Assembly: GCF_000980835.1 (NCBI RefSeq)
Contig: NZ_CP011312.1
Span: 186,001-250,000, forward strand
Direction: 5' to 3'
DNA from: Corynebacterium kutscheri
GTDB lineage: Bacteria > Actinomycetota > Actinomycetes > Mycobacteriales > Mycobacteriaceae
Length of the DNA stretch: 64,000 nt
Shown: positions 35,490-44,815 of the stretch, one piece after another
Layout of the letters: every line of letters begins with the position of its first letter
Numbering within the stretch: the first letter of the stretch is position 1
Notes under the pieces: model-generated
Database searches by the model: none
The model's input: the letters and a program-made list of their open reading frames with translations, nothing else
What the model was told of the DNA's origin: nothing
Translations under genes and position numbers: made by a program

Positions 35490-38400
35490 ATGACGCCCTC
35501 CCTATCACCGGTAGATCGCGTGCCAGATGCGCGAACCTGTTCCCGTGCGCCTCTGGTAGAGCAAGCGCACGCGATGGTTCGCGCGGGGCGTCGATTCTTC
35601 CGGCGTGCCTTTGCGCTATGCGCAGTACTTTTTCTTAGCTTCACAATGGTTGGTACCGTGCCACAGACTTCGGCTGCACCAACTACCACCGAGAATGCTC
35701 GCAGGCTAGTAGAGCTTGACGAAGATGATGATGATTTCTTCGCAGGCGCTCTTGCTGTCGATGAGAAATGCTCGGGATCCTTCTCCGATTTTTCTTGGGG
35801 CGCGGGTAATTATGTTGAAGGCGGTATCTATCGCTCACGACGTGGACATCCGGCAACGCTTAACTTTAAGTGGACTGTAAATGATGATGCCGTTTCTGGT
35901 GACACTTTCAGCTTGAAAATTCCAAAGCAGTTGGAAATTGAAAAAAGTCTCCCAGGTTTTAAGCTCTATGCTTCAGATGGTTCTGAAGTTGCAGATGTCA
36001 CCTGGAAAACTGTCAATGGTGTTGACATAATGATGATTAAACTCAGTTCTTATGTTGATACGCACTCGAATGTGACGGGAACCGCTCATGTGTCGTTGAC
36101 CTGGAACTATCATGGAGAAAATGGTTTGCATGACCTTGAATTTGTGGGGTGTGATGGACATTCCGAGACATTGAAGGGCGAACTTCTTCCTGAGCCAAAT
36201 GCTGGTATTTTCCAGATTTCTGCGAAGAGTGGAACGGTTTCCGTTGGACATGGTTATGTTTCATGGAGCTTGGGTCTATCAAGTGCTCTTGACAAAGACT
36301 ATAAAGATGAACAGTTAGTTGTTCGTGATCCAGGTGGCGATGGCTATGTTCTTACCTGTGAGAATTTACGCGTTGCTAATATCACACCTGCACCATATGA
36401 CAAGGTCGACTACTCTAATCTCCTTGATAAATCGCGTTATTCGTGTCGGTCAGATGGTGATCGCGGTATTATTGTCACCTTTAACAAAAATGCAAAGGGA
36501 AACTATGTAGACCGGTATGAGACCATTTGGCTTAGTATTCTGGGTAATTTGACCCCTGATTATGTCGACTACGATAAGTTGCACAATGTTGCTTATGTAG
36601 ATGGTGGCCCACGCCATAGAGGTGAACCTGACAACCGTGTTGTTCCTGGTGAAGCTGACGTACCGGGTTCTGGTGGTATTGGTGATGGTAAGACAGTTCG
36701 TTTTGATATTACTAAGATAGTTGAGGGTTCTAAAGCACCAGCAGATGCACGCTTTACCTTCGAATACAAGTGTCGTGGCGATGATTTCACCACGCTGCCA
36801 GCTATTGGTAATGGAGAAAAAGCACGTTCCGTGCAGACGAAGTCCTCGGCAACCTGTGTTGTCCGTGAAAAAGATATACCAGCTGGTGTTACCGTTGCTT
36901 ATGAGATTTCCAATCCAGAAAGTGGAGCGCAGCTCACTGATAATGGTGACGGTTCCTTTAACCTGTCATTCAAAGCCAACAGCGATGCCAGTGTCCAGAT
37001 TAAGGCTACAAATACTTTCCCAGATAAAGCTCCAGCTTTCGCTGTGGAAAAGAGTACGACCGATAAACCAGTTGAGCTTCGTGGTAGCACGAGGGCTTTG
37101 TTCCGCACCTATCATGTGAAGGTGACAAATACTGGTGAAGCTCCTGGCAAATCACCTGAGGTTTTCGATTTCCCGCAAACACCACAAGGTTTTGAGCTTG
37201 AAAGCTTCTTTGCTGATGGCAAGCAAGTTCAACTGGGTGCAGATGGGAAGAGCTACTTGGTGACAAGTGGTGACCAATTAGATGTAGGAGAATCAAAAGA
37301 ACACATCATCAGTATTAAGTACAACATTGAACTAACTGATGTTGATATTAAGGCATTAGGTCAATGCTCTGATGATGAAGAATCACCTGATCCGGAACAA
37401 GGTATATATAACCTGGTTACGATGAAGGATGATACCGACGGGCCAGAAAATAACGATGCATGTACCACTGCAAAAGATAGGCGTGGCATTGTTAAGTGGA
37501 AGAAAGTTGATACCGCTACTAACAGTCCGTTAGCTGGTACTGAGTGGACTATTTCACGTGGTGCACTTGGTGATAGGAAGATAGTTATTGCTGACTGTGT
37601 TGCGGCACCAGATGAGCATCAAAAATGCGTTATTCAGCCACAAGGTGACGAAGACGTCTACTATGATGCCGATCCTAATCCAGGTAGTTTCGTAGTGATT
37701 GGATTGCCAGCTACCAATCTACGCTACAGCTTAGCGGAAACCAAAGCCCCTGAAGGATATGCACCTATTAGCAGGCCCCAAACCTTCCTCATCTACGAGG
37801 GTACCCCAGAACCATATATACACACATTCACAGTTCCTTTTGAAAATAATCGAACGGAACTGAGATGGTTCAAGCTTGATGCTGATACTAAGTCTCCACT
37901 TGCTGGTACAAAGTGGTCCATCAGCGGCGATAAGCTAACCGACGAGGTCATTATTAGTGACTGCGTTGTAGGCGGTGCAGATCCAAGTGCATGTACACCT
38001 ACGGATCCTGACCAGAAGTATTTTGATGCCGATCAGCGTCCCGGATATTTCTTGGTGGAAAAACTTCCAGTGTCTTCTGCCACTGGATCCTATACTTTGA
38101 AAGAAGTTGAAGCACCTGAAGGTTACGGTTTACTTCAGCGAGATTATAAGTTCAGCCTCAATGAGGCTACCCAGTATAAGTATGCCTTTACAGTTGGCCT
38201 ACGCAACCAGAAGACTAGCGTGACTTGGAAGAAGGTAGATGCTGGTACGAAGAAACCATTGGCTGGTAGTAAGTGGTCAATTACCGAAGGTGGATTATCA
38301 TCGGAAGTAATTATTGCTGACTGTGTTGCAGATACTGCGAATGCTTGTAAACCAGAAGATGGTGCAAAGTACTACGATACTGATCCAGCCGCGGGTAGCT

Positions 38401-38699
38401 TTAAGGTTCGTGGTCTCCCAGTATCCGATGAGGCGTATAAGCTTAAAGAAAGCGAAGCTCCTCAAGGCTATAAGCTGCTAGAAAAGACAGAGTACTTTAC
38501 CCTTAACGCATCTACTAGCTATAAGCATGATTTCGAGGTGGCTTTCGAAAATGAGACAAATGTTCCTCCACGCTCGCCACACCTACCGTTGACAGGTGGC
38601 ACCGGAACGGACATCTTCCTCATCATGGGTGGTTTACTAGCTGGAATAGCTGGAATTGCCGGTGCTTTTGAGATGAGACGTCGTCGCCGGAACAGCTAG
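35490..38699 (+). CDS. Large LPLTG-anchored adhesin/pilus-associated protein with three SpaA-type repeats
   Basis: 1069 residues from the ATG at 35490, preceded by AAGGA; the frame is open 37 codons further. Signal peptide near residues 25-62 (RRAFALCAVLFLSFTMVG, cut near SAAP), then an adhesin-like N-terminal region (70-395), a DUF5979-like domain (about 395-515), a conserved-domain linker, and three SpaA/Cna-B type folds starting near 663, 788 and 907. Each has the lysine strand (WKKVD or WFKLD) and the E box (LAETKAPEGY, LKEVEAPEGY, LKESEAPQGY) for internal isopeptide bonds. The sorting signal LPLTG is at about 1032, then a helix and MRRRRRNS. No pilin (YPK-type) motif is seen, so it is a tip-like or free adhesin, not a shaft subunit. 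Confidence 0.88.
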   Translation: MTPSLSPVDRVPDARTCSRAPLVEQAHAMVRAGRRFFRRAFALCAVLFLSFTMVGTVPQTSAAPTTTENARRLVELDEDDDDFFAGALAVDEKCSGSFSDFSWGAGNYVEGGIYRSRRGHPATLNFKWTVNDDAVSGDTFSLKIPKQLEIEKSLPGFKLYASDGSEVADVTWKTVNGVDIMMIKLSSYVDTHSNVTGTAHVSLTWNYHGENGLHDLEFVGCDGHSETLKGELLPEPNAGIFQISAKSGTVSVGHGYVSWSLGLSSALDKDYKDEQLVVRDPGGDGYVLTCENLRVANITPAPYDKVDYSNLLDKSRYSCRSDGDRGIIVTFNKNAKGNYVDRYETIWLSILGNLTPDYVDYDKLHNVAYVDGGPRHRGEPDNRVVPGEADVPGSGGIGDGKTVRFDITKIVEGSKAPADARFTFEYKCRGDDFTTLPAIGNGEKARSVQTKSSATCVVREKDIPAGVTVAYEISNPESGAQLTDNGDGSFNLSFKANSDASVQIKATNTFPDKAPAFAVEKSTTDKPVELRGSTRALFRTYHVKVTNTGEAPGKSPEVFDFPQTPQGFELESFFADGKQVQLGADGKSYLVTSGDQLDVGESKEHIISIKYNIELTDVDIKALGQCSDDEESPDPEQGIYNLVTMKDDTDGPENNDACTTAKDRRGIVKWKKVDTATNSPLAGTEWTISRGALGDRKIVIADCVAAPDEHQKCVIQPQGDEDVYYDADPNPGSFVVIGLPATNLRYSLAETKAPEGYAPISRPQTFLIYEGTPEPYIHTFTVPFENNRTELRWFKLDADTKSPLAGTKWSISGDKLTDEVIISDCVVGGADPSACTPTDPDQKYFDADQRPGYFLVEKLPVSSATGSYTLKEVEAPEGYGLLQRDYKFSLNEATQYKYAFTVGLRNQKTSVTWKKVDAGTKKPLAGSKWSITEGGLSSEVIIADCVADTANACKPEDGAKYYDTDPAAGSFKVRGLPVSDEAYKLKESEAPQGYKLLEKTEYFTLNASTSYKHDFEVAFENETNVPPRSPHLPLTGGTGTDIFLIMGGLLAGIAGIAGAFEMRRRRRNS

Positions 38700-38734
38700 A
38701 ATAAGTTAGTTGCTCATTAGCTAACTATTTACCG

Positions 38735-38768
38735 AAGCGCCCCGCACAACAGTGCGGGGCGCTTTTGG
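38735..38768 (+). terminator. Terminator of the LPLTG adhesin gene
   Basis: Perfect 12-pair G+C-rich stem (38735-38746 with 38753-38764) followed by TTTT. Confidence 0.88.
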
Positions 38769-39150
38769 CGGTTAAAATTGTTTTACTATTTGATAAACAC
38801 AGAATTTTTCATGGCTATGCGCTAAAGCATTGGATGAATCATTGTTAAGAACGCTGATCATAGCAGCGTATCTTTCAAGTAGCTAAACTTAAGTGTTGGG
38901 GAATATAGCTTTTGAATATAGTGTTAGTAACTCGTTCAGGATAATAATTACCGTAGGTTGGATCATCTGTGAGTGCGGTATGAGAATTAATCTCTCAATA
39001 AACGCTTACCTGATTTAGCTTTGTGTATTGATGTTATTTCTCTATGGGCACAAATTAAGATACGCATAGTCGAGGATCCATGAAAGTATCATTCTCGGAT
39101 CTGTTGTTATGTGTGCCCTTGGAAGAAGATACACAGTCGATACTATGAAA
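38769..39150. other. Intergenic stretch, no gene seen
   Basis: AT-rich spacer between two convergent genes. No coding frame, tRNA-like fold or att-like repeat was recognised. Confidence 0.5.
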
Positions 39151-39180
39151 AACCAGCAAGATCAGTATCTTGCTGGTTGA
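39151..39180 (-). terminator. Terminator of the secreted protease gene
   Basis: Perfect 12-pair stem (39151-39162 with 39167-39178); T run on the minus-strand side (TTTTTCATAG). Confidence 0.8.
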
Positions 39181-39192
39181 AAAATTCTATAA

Positions 39193-40143
39193 TTACTGTC
39201 GCTTAATCCGAGCTGCTACGGCTGCGAGAACAAGTATTGCAAGTGATCCGATAAGATATAAGCGGGCATGCGGAGCACTAGTTTGAGTGGTTTTTTGTGG
39301 TGCTGGAGCTGTTGCTGGGGTAATAATGCTGTTGGTATCTTTACCACTGATTACTTGCTCGATCCAGTCAGCAGAATCTTTCAGCGAGGTAATAAGCGCA
39401 GAACGATCTGGCAAGGTAACGTCGATAAAACTCGGTGATGCGGTGAAAACCCCAGTGACTTTTCCTTTATAGAAGAAGGGGCCACCTGAGTCGCCACCTT
39501 GGGCTGCTGCACGTGAGTTTGAGGTGACGCTAATAAAACTACTAGCCGCGAATGCCATGTCCTCAGCAGGTAATGCCTCATCGCCGGCTACAGCTTGGTT
39601 TTCAGAAGATGGCTGATCTGAAACTGTTTCTTCGGTAGGTGCAGCAGGCCCAATGCCTTCATTGACGGTGACATCAGCAACAGGCAGTTTTTTTGCTCGT
39701 GCCATACGTGAACCGCTACTCCATCCGTAGATAGTTCCTTGATCGCCAGGCTTAGGCTGTTCAGTCCCTACTTCTGCCGGGGTGACGTCAGTTACAGCTT
39801 GGGTAAGGTGCATTAACGCAACATCACCACTTTCTGATAACGCCCAGGAATCAACATCACGAATAGAAGTATTATCTTCTTGCCCTAAACGAACCTGTGA
39901 GCCTTCGTTATTGGTAGCTTCCAAACAATGGCGCGCGGTCACAACCCATTGCGGTGCAATAAGCGTGCCGGTGCAGTCTCCAAACGTGCCCCGGCCACCG
40001 ATTTTGATTGAAACAACTGTGTTGCTTTCTGCATTAGGCTGTGCTTGTTCAGCGCGAATGAGTGCAAACGCTGGATTTGCAGAAGAAAACATTAATGCGG
40101 TAGCGAAAAGTGCTGAAACGAATGTTACTTTTTTCTTAGACAT
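39193..40143 (-). CDS. Secreted trypsin-like serine protease with C-terminal membrane anchor
   Basis: 316 residues. Signal peptide (residues 5-27, ending NPAFA), then a chymotrypsin fold with His in VVTARHC, Asp in ESGDVALMHL and Ser in GGDSGGPFF. Cysteines in GDCTGT and ARHC make the His-loop disulfide. After a Thr/Pro linker the protein ends with a hydrophobic helix (LYLIGSLAILVLAAVAA) and RIKRQ without an LPxTG motif, so it probably stays membrane-bound. It is followed in the same direction from the acyltransferase gene with 15 bases between, so both may share a transcript. Confidence 0.88.
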   Translation of the reverse strand: MSKKKVTFVSALFATALMFSSANPAFALIRAEQAQPNAESNTVVSIKIGGRGTFGDCTGTLIAPQWVVTARHCLEATNNEGSQVRLGQEDNTSIRDVDSWALSESGDVALMHLTQAVTDVTPAEVGTEQPKPGDQGTIYGWSSGSRMARAKKLPVADVTVNEGIGPAAPTEETVSDQPSSENQAVAGDEALPAEDMAFAASSFISVTSNSRAAAQGGDSGGPFFYKGKVTGVFTASPSFIDVTLPDRSALITSLKDSADWIEQVISGKDTNSIITPATAPAPQKTTQTSAPHARLYLIGSLAILVLAAVAARIKRQ

Positions 40144-40158
40144 AGTGTTTTCCTTTGC

Positions 40159-41100
40159 TTAAGCATGCGCTGGCTTAGCAGCAGATGGAACGATGAATTT
40201 GATAAGAGTGGAAACAAGTTTTTCAACTGGGCCTTGGCCAATAAAGCGTGCCCACAAGGTCGCGAAAGCTAAGAATGCGATAATAAATCCAAACGTCGCT
40301 AAGTTTGATTGAATCGCAATGTGCTCTTGCCAATAAGCTGCAGTCAAGATATGCAAAATATAAGTTGTTAGTGACATCGTGCCCATAGCCGCAAATGGCT
40401 TGGTTAGGATGCCTGCCTGCGAATTGCTCAAAAGGATACACAGATGCAAAACGACGGCAGTAATAGCTACTGACAGGAGAATCTCGCCAAGTGCGCCAGT
40501 GTGTCCATTAAACTTTAGCCATACAGGTACCTCGTGAATTGTACGCAAATACAAACCGATGATGGCAAACATTGCGCTGACAGCAGTTAATAACCAACTT
40601 AGTGCGGGCTTGGCGATCTTGATATATACGTCGTAAAGAATCATGCCCGCAATAAAGTACGCACACCAAGCAGCTAGTGGATAAATCTGTGGCCCTGGTG
40701 CTGAGACAAAGGTATAGACGGAATATGCAGTCACAATGACGAATGCGAGTAATTTCCATGGAAGCGAAATAGCAGGCACCCATGCGGTAATAATCATTGC
40801 AAGACCCATGACCACTAGAACGACATGGATATCACCTGCGAAGGGAAGTAGTGCAAGACCGATAAGTGCGATTAAAGCTCCACGGGTAAATAACCGCAAT
40901 AAAGTGGTAAGGGAATAATTGCGGCCGATAATCATCATCGTAATTCCGGCAATCACAGCGAACATGGCGGAGGGCACGCCTAAGAGCGTAATTTTTGTAC
41001 TCCATACCAGAGAACCTAAATGAACAACGATCATGCCAATGATCGCCAGTGCGCGAGCGATATCAAGACCCACGATGCGAGAAGTTGGTGCAGCAGACAC
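40159..41100 (-). CDS. Multi-pass acyltransferase-like membrane protein (HGSNAT/DUF418-like)
   Basis: 313 residues with about ten membrane helices. The N-terminal RIVGLDIARALAIIGMIVVH is the marker of the acyltransferase-3/heparan-glucosaminide acetyltransferase superfamily, and GQGPVEKLV at the C-terminus is the DUF418-type end. Such proteins move acyl groups onto envelope sugars or lipids; the substrate is unknown. It is upstream of the secreted protease gene in the same direction. Confidence 0.75.
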   Translation of the reverse strand: MSAAPTSRIVGLDIARALAIIGMIVVHLGSLVWSTKITLLGVPSAMFAVIAGITMMIIGRNYSLTTLLRLFTRGALIALIGLALLPFAGDIHVVLVVMGLAMIITAWVPAISLPWKLLAFVIVTAYSVYTFVSAPGPQIYPLAAWCAYFIAGMILYDVYIKIAKPALSWLLTAVSAMFAIIGLYLRTIHEVPVWLKFNGHTGALGEILLSVAITAVVLHLCILLSNSQAGILTKPFAAMGTMSLTTYILHILTAAYWQEHIAIQSNLATFGFIIAFLAFATLWARFIGQGPVEKLVSTLIKFIVPSAAKPAHA

Positions 41101-41475
41101 CAGATTCCTCCTTTACAGAAAACCAATGAAGAGATTAAAAGGTAGCAGACACGCAAGTCGAGAACCGAAACGCTCAGCGCACCGGTGGAAGGGGTGCCTT
41201 CATTTTTAATCAATTGAGGACAATTATTTTTTACAGAGTCAATCAAAAAGACAGCTGGTACAAAACTAATAAATAGCTGTGCATTTTAAAAATATGCACA
41301 GCCTGTTCTTATATTTTGCTGACGCTCAAGCATATTACGCCAAAATCCCAGTTCGCGGTTTTAAACACCGCATAAAACTGGGAATAATAAAAAAATTGTG
41401 CTCATGAGAGAGTTCTGTCACAACACGTTGGTGCGGGGTTACGGAATGAAAACCCGTTTTCGAGGACAGATGATT
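41101..41475. other. Intergenic stretch with one hairpin
   Basis: Contains the promoter of the acyltransferase-like gene and a hairpin GCTGTGCAT/ATGCACAGC at 41276-41302 that may end the DUF2304 transcript. No gene seen. Confidence 0.5.
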
Positions 41476-41829
41476 TCAGTCTGCTTCTGGTGGGACCGCA
41501 TTTTGCAGTGCAACCGCTCTGGCTAACTGTGCATAGCGTAGTTCTTGTTCCCGAAATCGAATGTATGCGGAGATTGTGACAAACATAAAAGCGATCACTA
41601 AGGCATAGAGCAACAAATCGGTGCCGCGATCAACACCAACGAAATTTGCTACCGCTGTCAGATCATCTGGACGCAGCACTGCCCAAATGCAGATAATGAC
41701 AAAAAAGAGAAAACCTAGCTTAACGCCTGCCTTAGCCCTAGCTTTTCGACGATTGCTGACGAAATACAGCACTAGACCCGCTGTAGCCAAGAGAAGGAGA
41801 ATTTGGATCAAAATCTTTTCCACTATCAT
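41476..41829 (-). CDS. DUF2304 membrane protein
   Basis: 117 residues, three membrane helices (IQILLLLATAGLVLYFVSN, LGFLFFVIICIWAVLRP, LLLYALVIAFMFVTISAYIRF) and a cytoplasmic charged tail (RFREQELRYAQLARAVAL). DUF2304 proteins are regularly coded beside family-2 glycosyltransferases of the dolichyl-phosphate mannose synthase kind. Here the ATG overlaps the stop of that gene by four bases, so they are coupled and probably form one membrane glycosyltransferase unit. Confidence 0.88.
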   Translation of the reverse strand: MIVEKILIQILLLLATAGLVLYFVSNRRKARAKAGVKLGFLFFVIICIWAVLRPDDLTAVANFVGVDRGTDLLLYALVIAFMFVTISAYIRFREQELRYAQLARAVALQNAVPPEAD

Positions 41830-42527
41830 AATCTCCTCGCTAACAGGCCATCGGCCAGGATATTGACACCATTAATAAGAGATTGTCCTTTACTCATAGA
41901 ATATTCGGTGTAGAGAATGTCGACCGGTTCTTCGGCAACTCGCCATTTCTTTTCCGCAATCTGCGAAATGATCTCCGAGGCATGGCTCATGCCGCTCATC
42001 CTAATGTTGAACTCCCATGCGGTTTTTTTATCGAATACGCGCAGACCGTTGTGTGCATCTGACAAACCAAGTCGACGTGTTGTTGGGGAAAGCATCACCA
42101 CAGTTTTTAACACGATGCGCTTAATCAGTGGTACCTGATCGTCGCTGCTGCGTGGACGCCCAAAACGCGTGCCGACGATAATATCTAGTGGCTCATTGCG
42201 CAGCCGTGTAATCATTCGGACAACATCTTTGACCTGGTGCTGACCATCGGCATCGAAGGTACAAAAATATTGTGCACCTTCTTGTTGTCGTGCATACTCG
42301 ATTCCAGTCTGTAATGCAGCCCCTTGGCCTAAATTGACAGGGTGGTTAACAAGGTGGGCACCTGCTAAATGAATTTGGCGAGCGGAATCGTCTGAGGAGC
42401 CGTCGTTAACCGCAACGATGTTCGGAAAAGTCTTGCGGGCGTTCTCGATGACCTCGCGGATCACCGCGCCTTCGTTATAGCACGGGATGATGAGCCAGGT
42501 GTCGGAAAAGTCCTGAGAAGTGTCCAT
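41826..42527 (-). CDS. Family 2 glycosyltransferase, polyprenyl-phosphate-sugar synthase type
   Basis: 233 residues of a GT-A fold: IIPCYNEGAVIREVI, the nucleotide-binding VNDGSSDDS, and the metal motif FDADGQHQ. This is the dolichyl-phosphate mannose/glucose synthase group that makes lipid-linked sugar donors for extracytoplasmic transfer. It has no membrane helix of its own, and the coupled DUF2304 protein can serve as anchor. It is divergent from the next glycosyltransferase with 73 bases between. Confidence 0.88.
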   Translation of the reverse strand: MDTSQDFSDTWLIIPCYNEGAVIREVIENARKTFPNIVAVNDGSSDDSARQIHLAGAHLVNHPVNLGQGAALQTGIEYARQQEGAQYFCTFDADGQHQVKDVVRMITRLRNEPLDIIVGTRFGRPRSSDDQVPLIKRIVLKTVVMLSPTTRRLGLSDAHNGLRVFDKKTAWEFNIRMSGMSHASEIISQIAEKKWRVAEEPVDILYTEYSMSKGQSLINGVNILADGLLARRL

Positions 42528-42600
42528 GATGATCTTTAGCCTATGATATCTTGCGCCAATCGCCTATCGACTCGCCCATAAAACCGGTAAACTCGTCGCG

Positions 42601-43611
42601 GTGAAGAGCATTGGTATCGTTATCGTTTCTTATGGGCATGAAAAAGAAGTTACTCGTTTAGTAAATAGTTTTCTCCCACAATTAGCAGAAAACGATAAGG
42701 TACGCATCGTTGATAATAAAAAACCATGGCGCATTAGTAGCGAAGATTTTGCTGATGACCGCATAAAGGTTATTTGGCACGATAATGGGGGATTCGCTGC
42801 TGGATGCAACGAGGGGGCAAAAGATCTCGATGCGGATGTGTATTTTTTCCTCAACCCTGACACCCTTATCGTTGATCCTACGCTTCTGGATTCAATGCGA
42901 GCGGCCGCGGAGACCGATTATGCGGCATGGATGCCGTATCTACTGTTGGAAGATGGAACGATCAATAGTGCCGGTAATGCTCTGCATATTTCTGGTTTAA
43001 GTTGGTGTAACGGGCTAGGTCAGCAACCAATTCCAGGAGAGATAACTGATATTTCGATTGCATCTGGTGCGTGTTTAGCGGTCAAACGCGAATGGTGGGA
43101 AAAACTCGGTGGCATGGAGTTACCGTATTTTATGTACCACGAGGATACGGATTTCTCGGCACGTATTTTGCTCGCAGGAGGGCGTATTGGTCTCTACCAT
43201 AACGCCTTCGTGCAACATGATTATGATTACGGCAAAGGTGATTATAAGTGGATATACATTGAGCGTAACCGCATTGTGTTTGCTCTTTCCACATGGCCTG
43301 GTTCGGTGCTTGCCGTTTTAGCCCCACAGTTATTGGGTGTGGGGCTGGGGTTGTGGCTGATTGCGGCTAAAGAAAAACGCCTGGGATTGAAATGGAAGTC
43401 TACCAAGCTGTTACTTAAGGATGCGCGCACGATTTACAAGATGCGTCGTCGTACGCAAAAGTTACGCAGTGTCAGTGCAGCTGAGTTTTTTAAGAAGATG
43501 TCCTGGCAGCTGGATAATCCAAATTTGGGTATTAATAACCGTATCGTCGATGCCGTGTATGTGATGTATTATCGGGTGGCGCTTAGCTTGCTCGGCGGCG
43601 GGCAGTCCTAA
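42601..43611 (+). CDS. Family 2 glycosyltransferase, rhamnosyltransferase-like
   Basis: 336 residues starting at GTG. The GT-A core shows IGIVIVSYGHEKEV, WHDNGGFAAGCNEGA, FFLNPDTLIVDP, and the later motif YFMYHEDTDFSARI typical of rhamnosyltransferases of the WbbL kind. A membrane-near segment (LAVLAPQLLGVGLGLWLIA) follows. The dTDP-rhamnose genes are 1.2 kb away, which supports rhamnose as donor sugar, but this is inference. Its last 29 bases overlap the convergent HNH gene. Confidence 0.82.
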   Translation: MKSIGIVIVSYGHEKEVTRLVNSFLPQLAENDKVRIVDNKKPWRISSEDFADDRIKVIWHDNGGFAAGCNEGAKDLDADVYFFLNPDTLIVDPTLLDSMRAAAETDYAAWMPYLLLEDGTINSAGNALHISGLSWCNGLGQQPIPGEITDISIASGACLAVKREWWEKLGGMELPYFMYHEDTDFSARILLAGGRIGLYHNAFVQHDYDYGKGDYKWIYIERNRIVFALSTWPGSVLAVLAPQLLGVGLGLWLIAAKEKRLGLKWKSTKLLLKDARTIYKMRRRTQKLRSVSAAEFFKKMSWQLDNPNLGINNRIVDAVYVMYYRVALSLLGGGQS

Positions 43612-44707
43612 GAGCAAGGTTGCGGGAGAATGAATGTCCCCACCGTCCGGCTGGTCCTTCGGGTATGGTGACGACGGTGGTGTCATTAAGGGTAATCTTT
43701 TTAGCGCCGTCTTTGAGAATAGAGATGCGGATGCGACGATCTGTTTTCATATTGTGATGGTGTTGGCATAGTACTTCGCCATTGGTGGGATCGGTGTTAG
43801 TGCCGTTGTAATTGGTTATATGATCCATTTGAGTATTGATGGCATCTGCATCGCAACCAGGAAAGACGCACACACCATCGCGTGCTTTGAGAAATACTTT
43901 CCCTGGTAGGTTAAAGAAACGCTCAGTGGTGGCCAAATTGGTGTACATAAGGTTGACATTTTTTACCCTGCTTAACCAGTATTCGGTTTGCTCGGGAGTA
44001 AGCGCGCCAGCGCCGAGCAAATCGAGCCCATCGTATTCATTGGGGTAGAGGTGAAGAGTAACCTTGGTGGCGTTTTCTTGTCTAAAGATTTTGGTTACGG
44101 CTTCTGGGGCGGTGCAGTTTTGTTCACGCTGAGTTTTCTCAATAATCTCGCGTAGTTCTTGGGCTTCGTCGCATGGCAAAGTGGCCGAAATGGTGGAGGT
44201 ATAAGGGCCGCGACCATAGGAAACCTTTACTTCTTTTTTAATGCGGGTCGCCACAGCATCTGGGTCTAACGCAATAAGTGCGCGGTTAATGCTAGTAGAA
44301 AATGCCTGCGGCCGACGCAGAACCTCGTGGTGATGATGCGGGGTAGAAAGCTCGACAAGTAGATCGTCAATACTTTCGAGTATTTCCGTATCGACGACTC
44401 CACAAGTAGCCTTTTCGACAGCGATAATCCGCTCTTTATCAATATGGAGGTCACTTCGTGCTAACTCCATAAAACGAGGGAAGCGTTCGCTGATAGTAGC
44501 GGCGCGCATAATATCGCGAGCTGCAGCTCTAGTCACGCCAAGAGCGGTGGTTAGAAGTAATAATTGTGAGTCATTATCGGCTTCCGGGTCGGGGGTGAAG
44601 GCGTCGATAAGTGAGAGAAAAAGGCGGTTTTGTTCTTTGGTGTACTCGGCATATTGATTGTCGGTAGCTACATGACTAAAATATGGTGCTTCGCTGCTGC
44701 TCATCAT
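43583..44707 (-). CDS. HNH endonuclease (DUF222 type)
   Basis: 374 residues. A helical N-terminal part (LIDAFTPDPEADNDSQLLL) precedes the HNH core: VCVFPGCDADAINTQMDH, NYNGTNTDPTNGEVLC and QHHHNMKTDRR. Catalytic histidine and zinc cysteines are complete. Second member of this family in the window; the first (497-1762) differs in its N-terminal part. The start may be either of two adjacent ATGs (44707 or 44704); GGAGG precedes them. It sits between envelope genes, and its 3' end overlaps the glycosyltransferase gene, suggesting insertion. Confidence 0.85.
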   Translation of the reverse strand: MMSSSEAPYFSHVATDNQYAEYTKEQNRLFLSLIDAFTPDPEADNDSQLLLLTTALGVTRAAARDIMRAATISERFPRFMELARSDLHIDKERIIAVEKATCGVVDTEILESIDDLLVELSTPHHHHEVLRRPQAFSTSINRALIALDPDAVATRIKKEVKVSYGRGPYTSTISATLPCDEAQELREIIEKTQREQNCTAPEAVTKIFRQENATKVTLHLYPNEYDGLDLLGAGALTPEQTEYWLSRVKNVNLMYTNLATTERFFNLPGKVFLKARDGVCVFPGCDADAINTQMDHITNYNGTNTDPTNGEVLCQHHHNMKTDRRIRISILKDGAKKITLNDTTVVTIPEGPAGRWGHSFSRNLALRTARRRAS

Positions 44708-44744
44708 ACCTCCTTAGCAAGTGTGTTCTAGTCTGAGCCTAATA

Positions 44745-44781
44745 AGAAACCGCTTCACTGACAAGAGTAGAAGCGGTTTCT
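44745..44781 (-). terminator. Terminator of the rml operon
   Basis: Perfect 12-pair stem AGAAACCGCTTC with GAAGCGGTTTCT (44745-44756 with 44770-44781), 35 bases after the rmlA stop; minus-strand tail TTATT. Confidence 0.75.
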
Positions 44782-44815
44782 AGGACAGGAAGGGGTAGAA
44801 AGGACTCACGGGAGT

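Noticed and set aside
26861..44580. Second attachment site (direct repeat of the tRNA-Thr 3' end)
   Set aside because: Looked for by eye in the island and not found; it may lie outside or have decayed.
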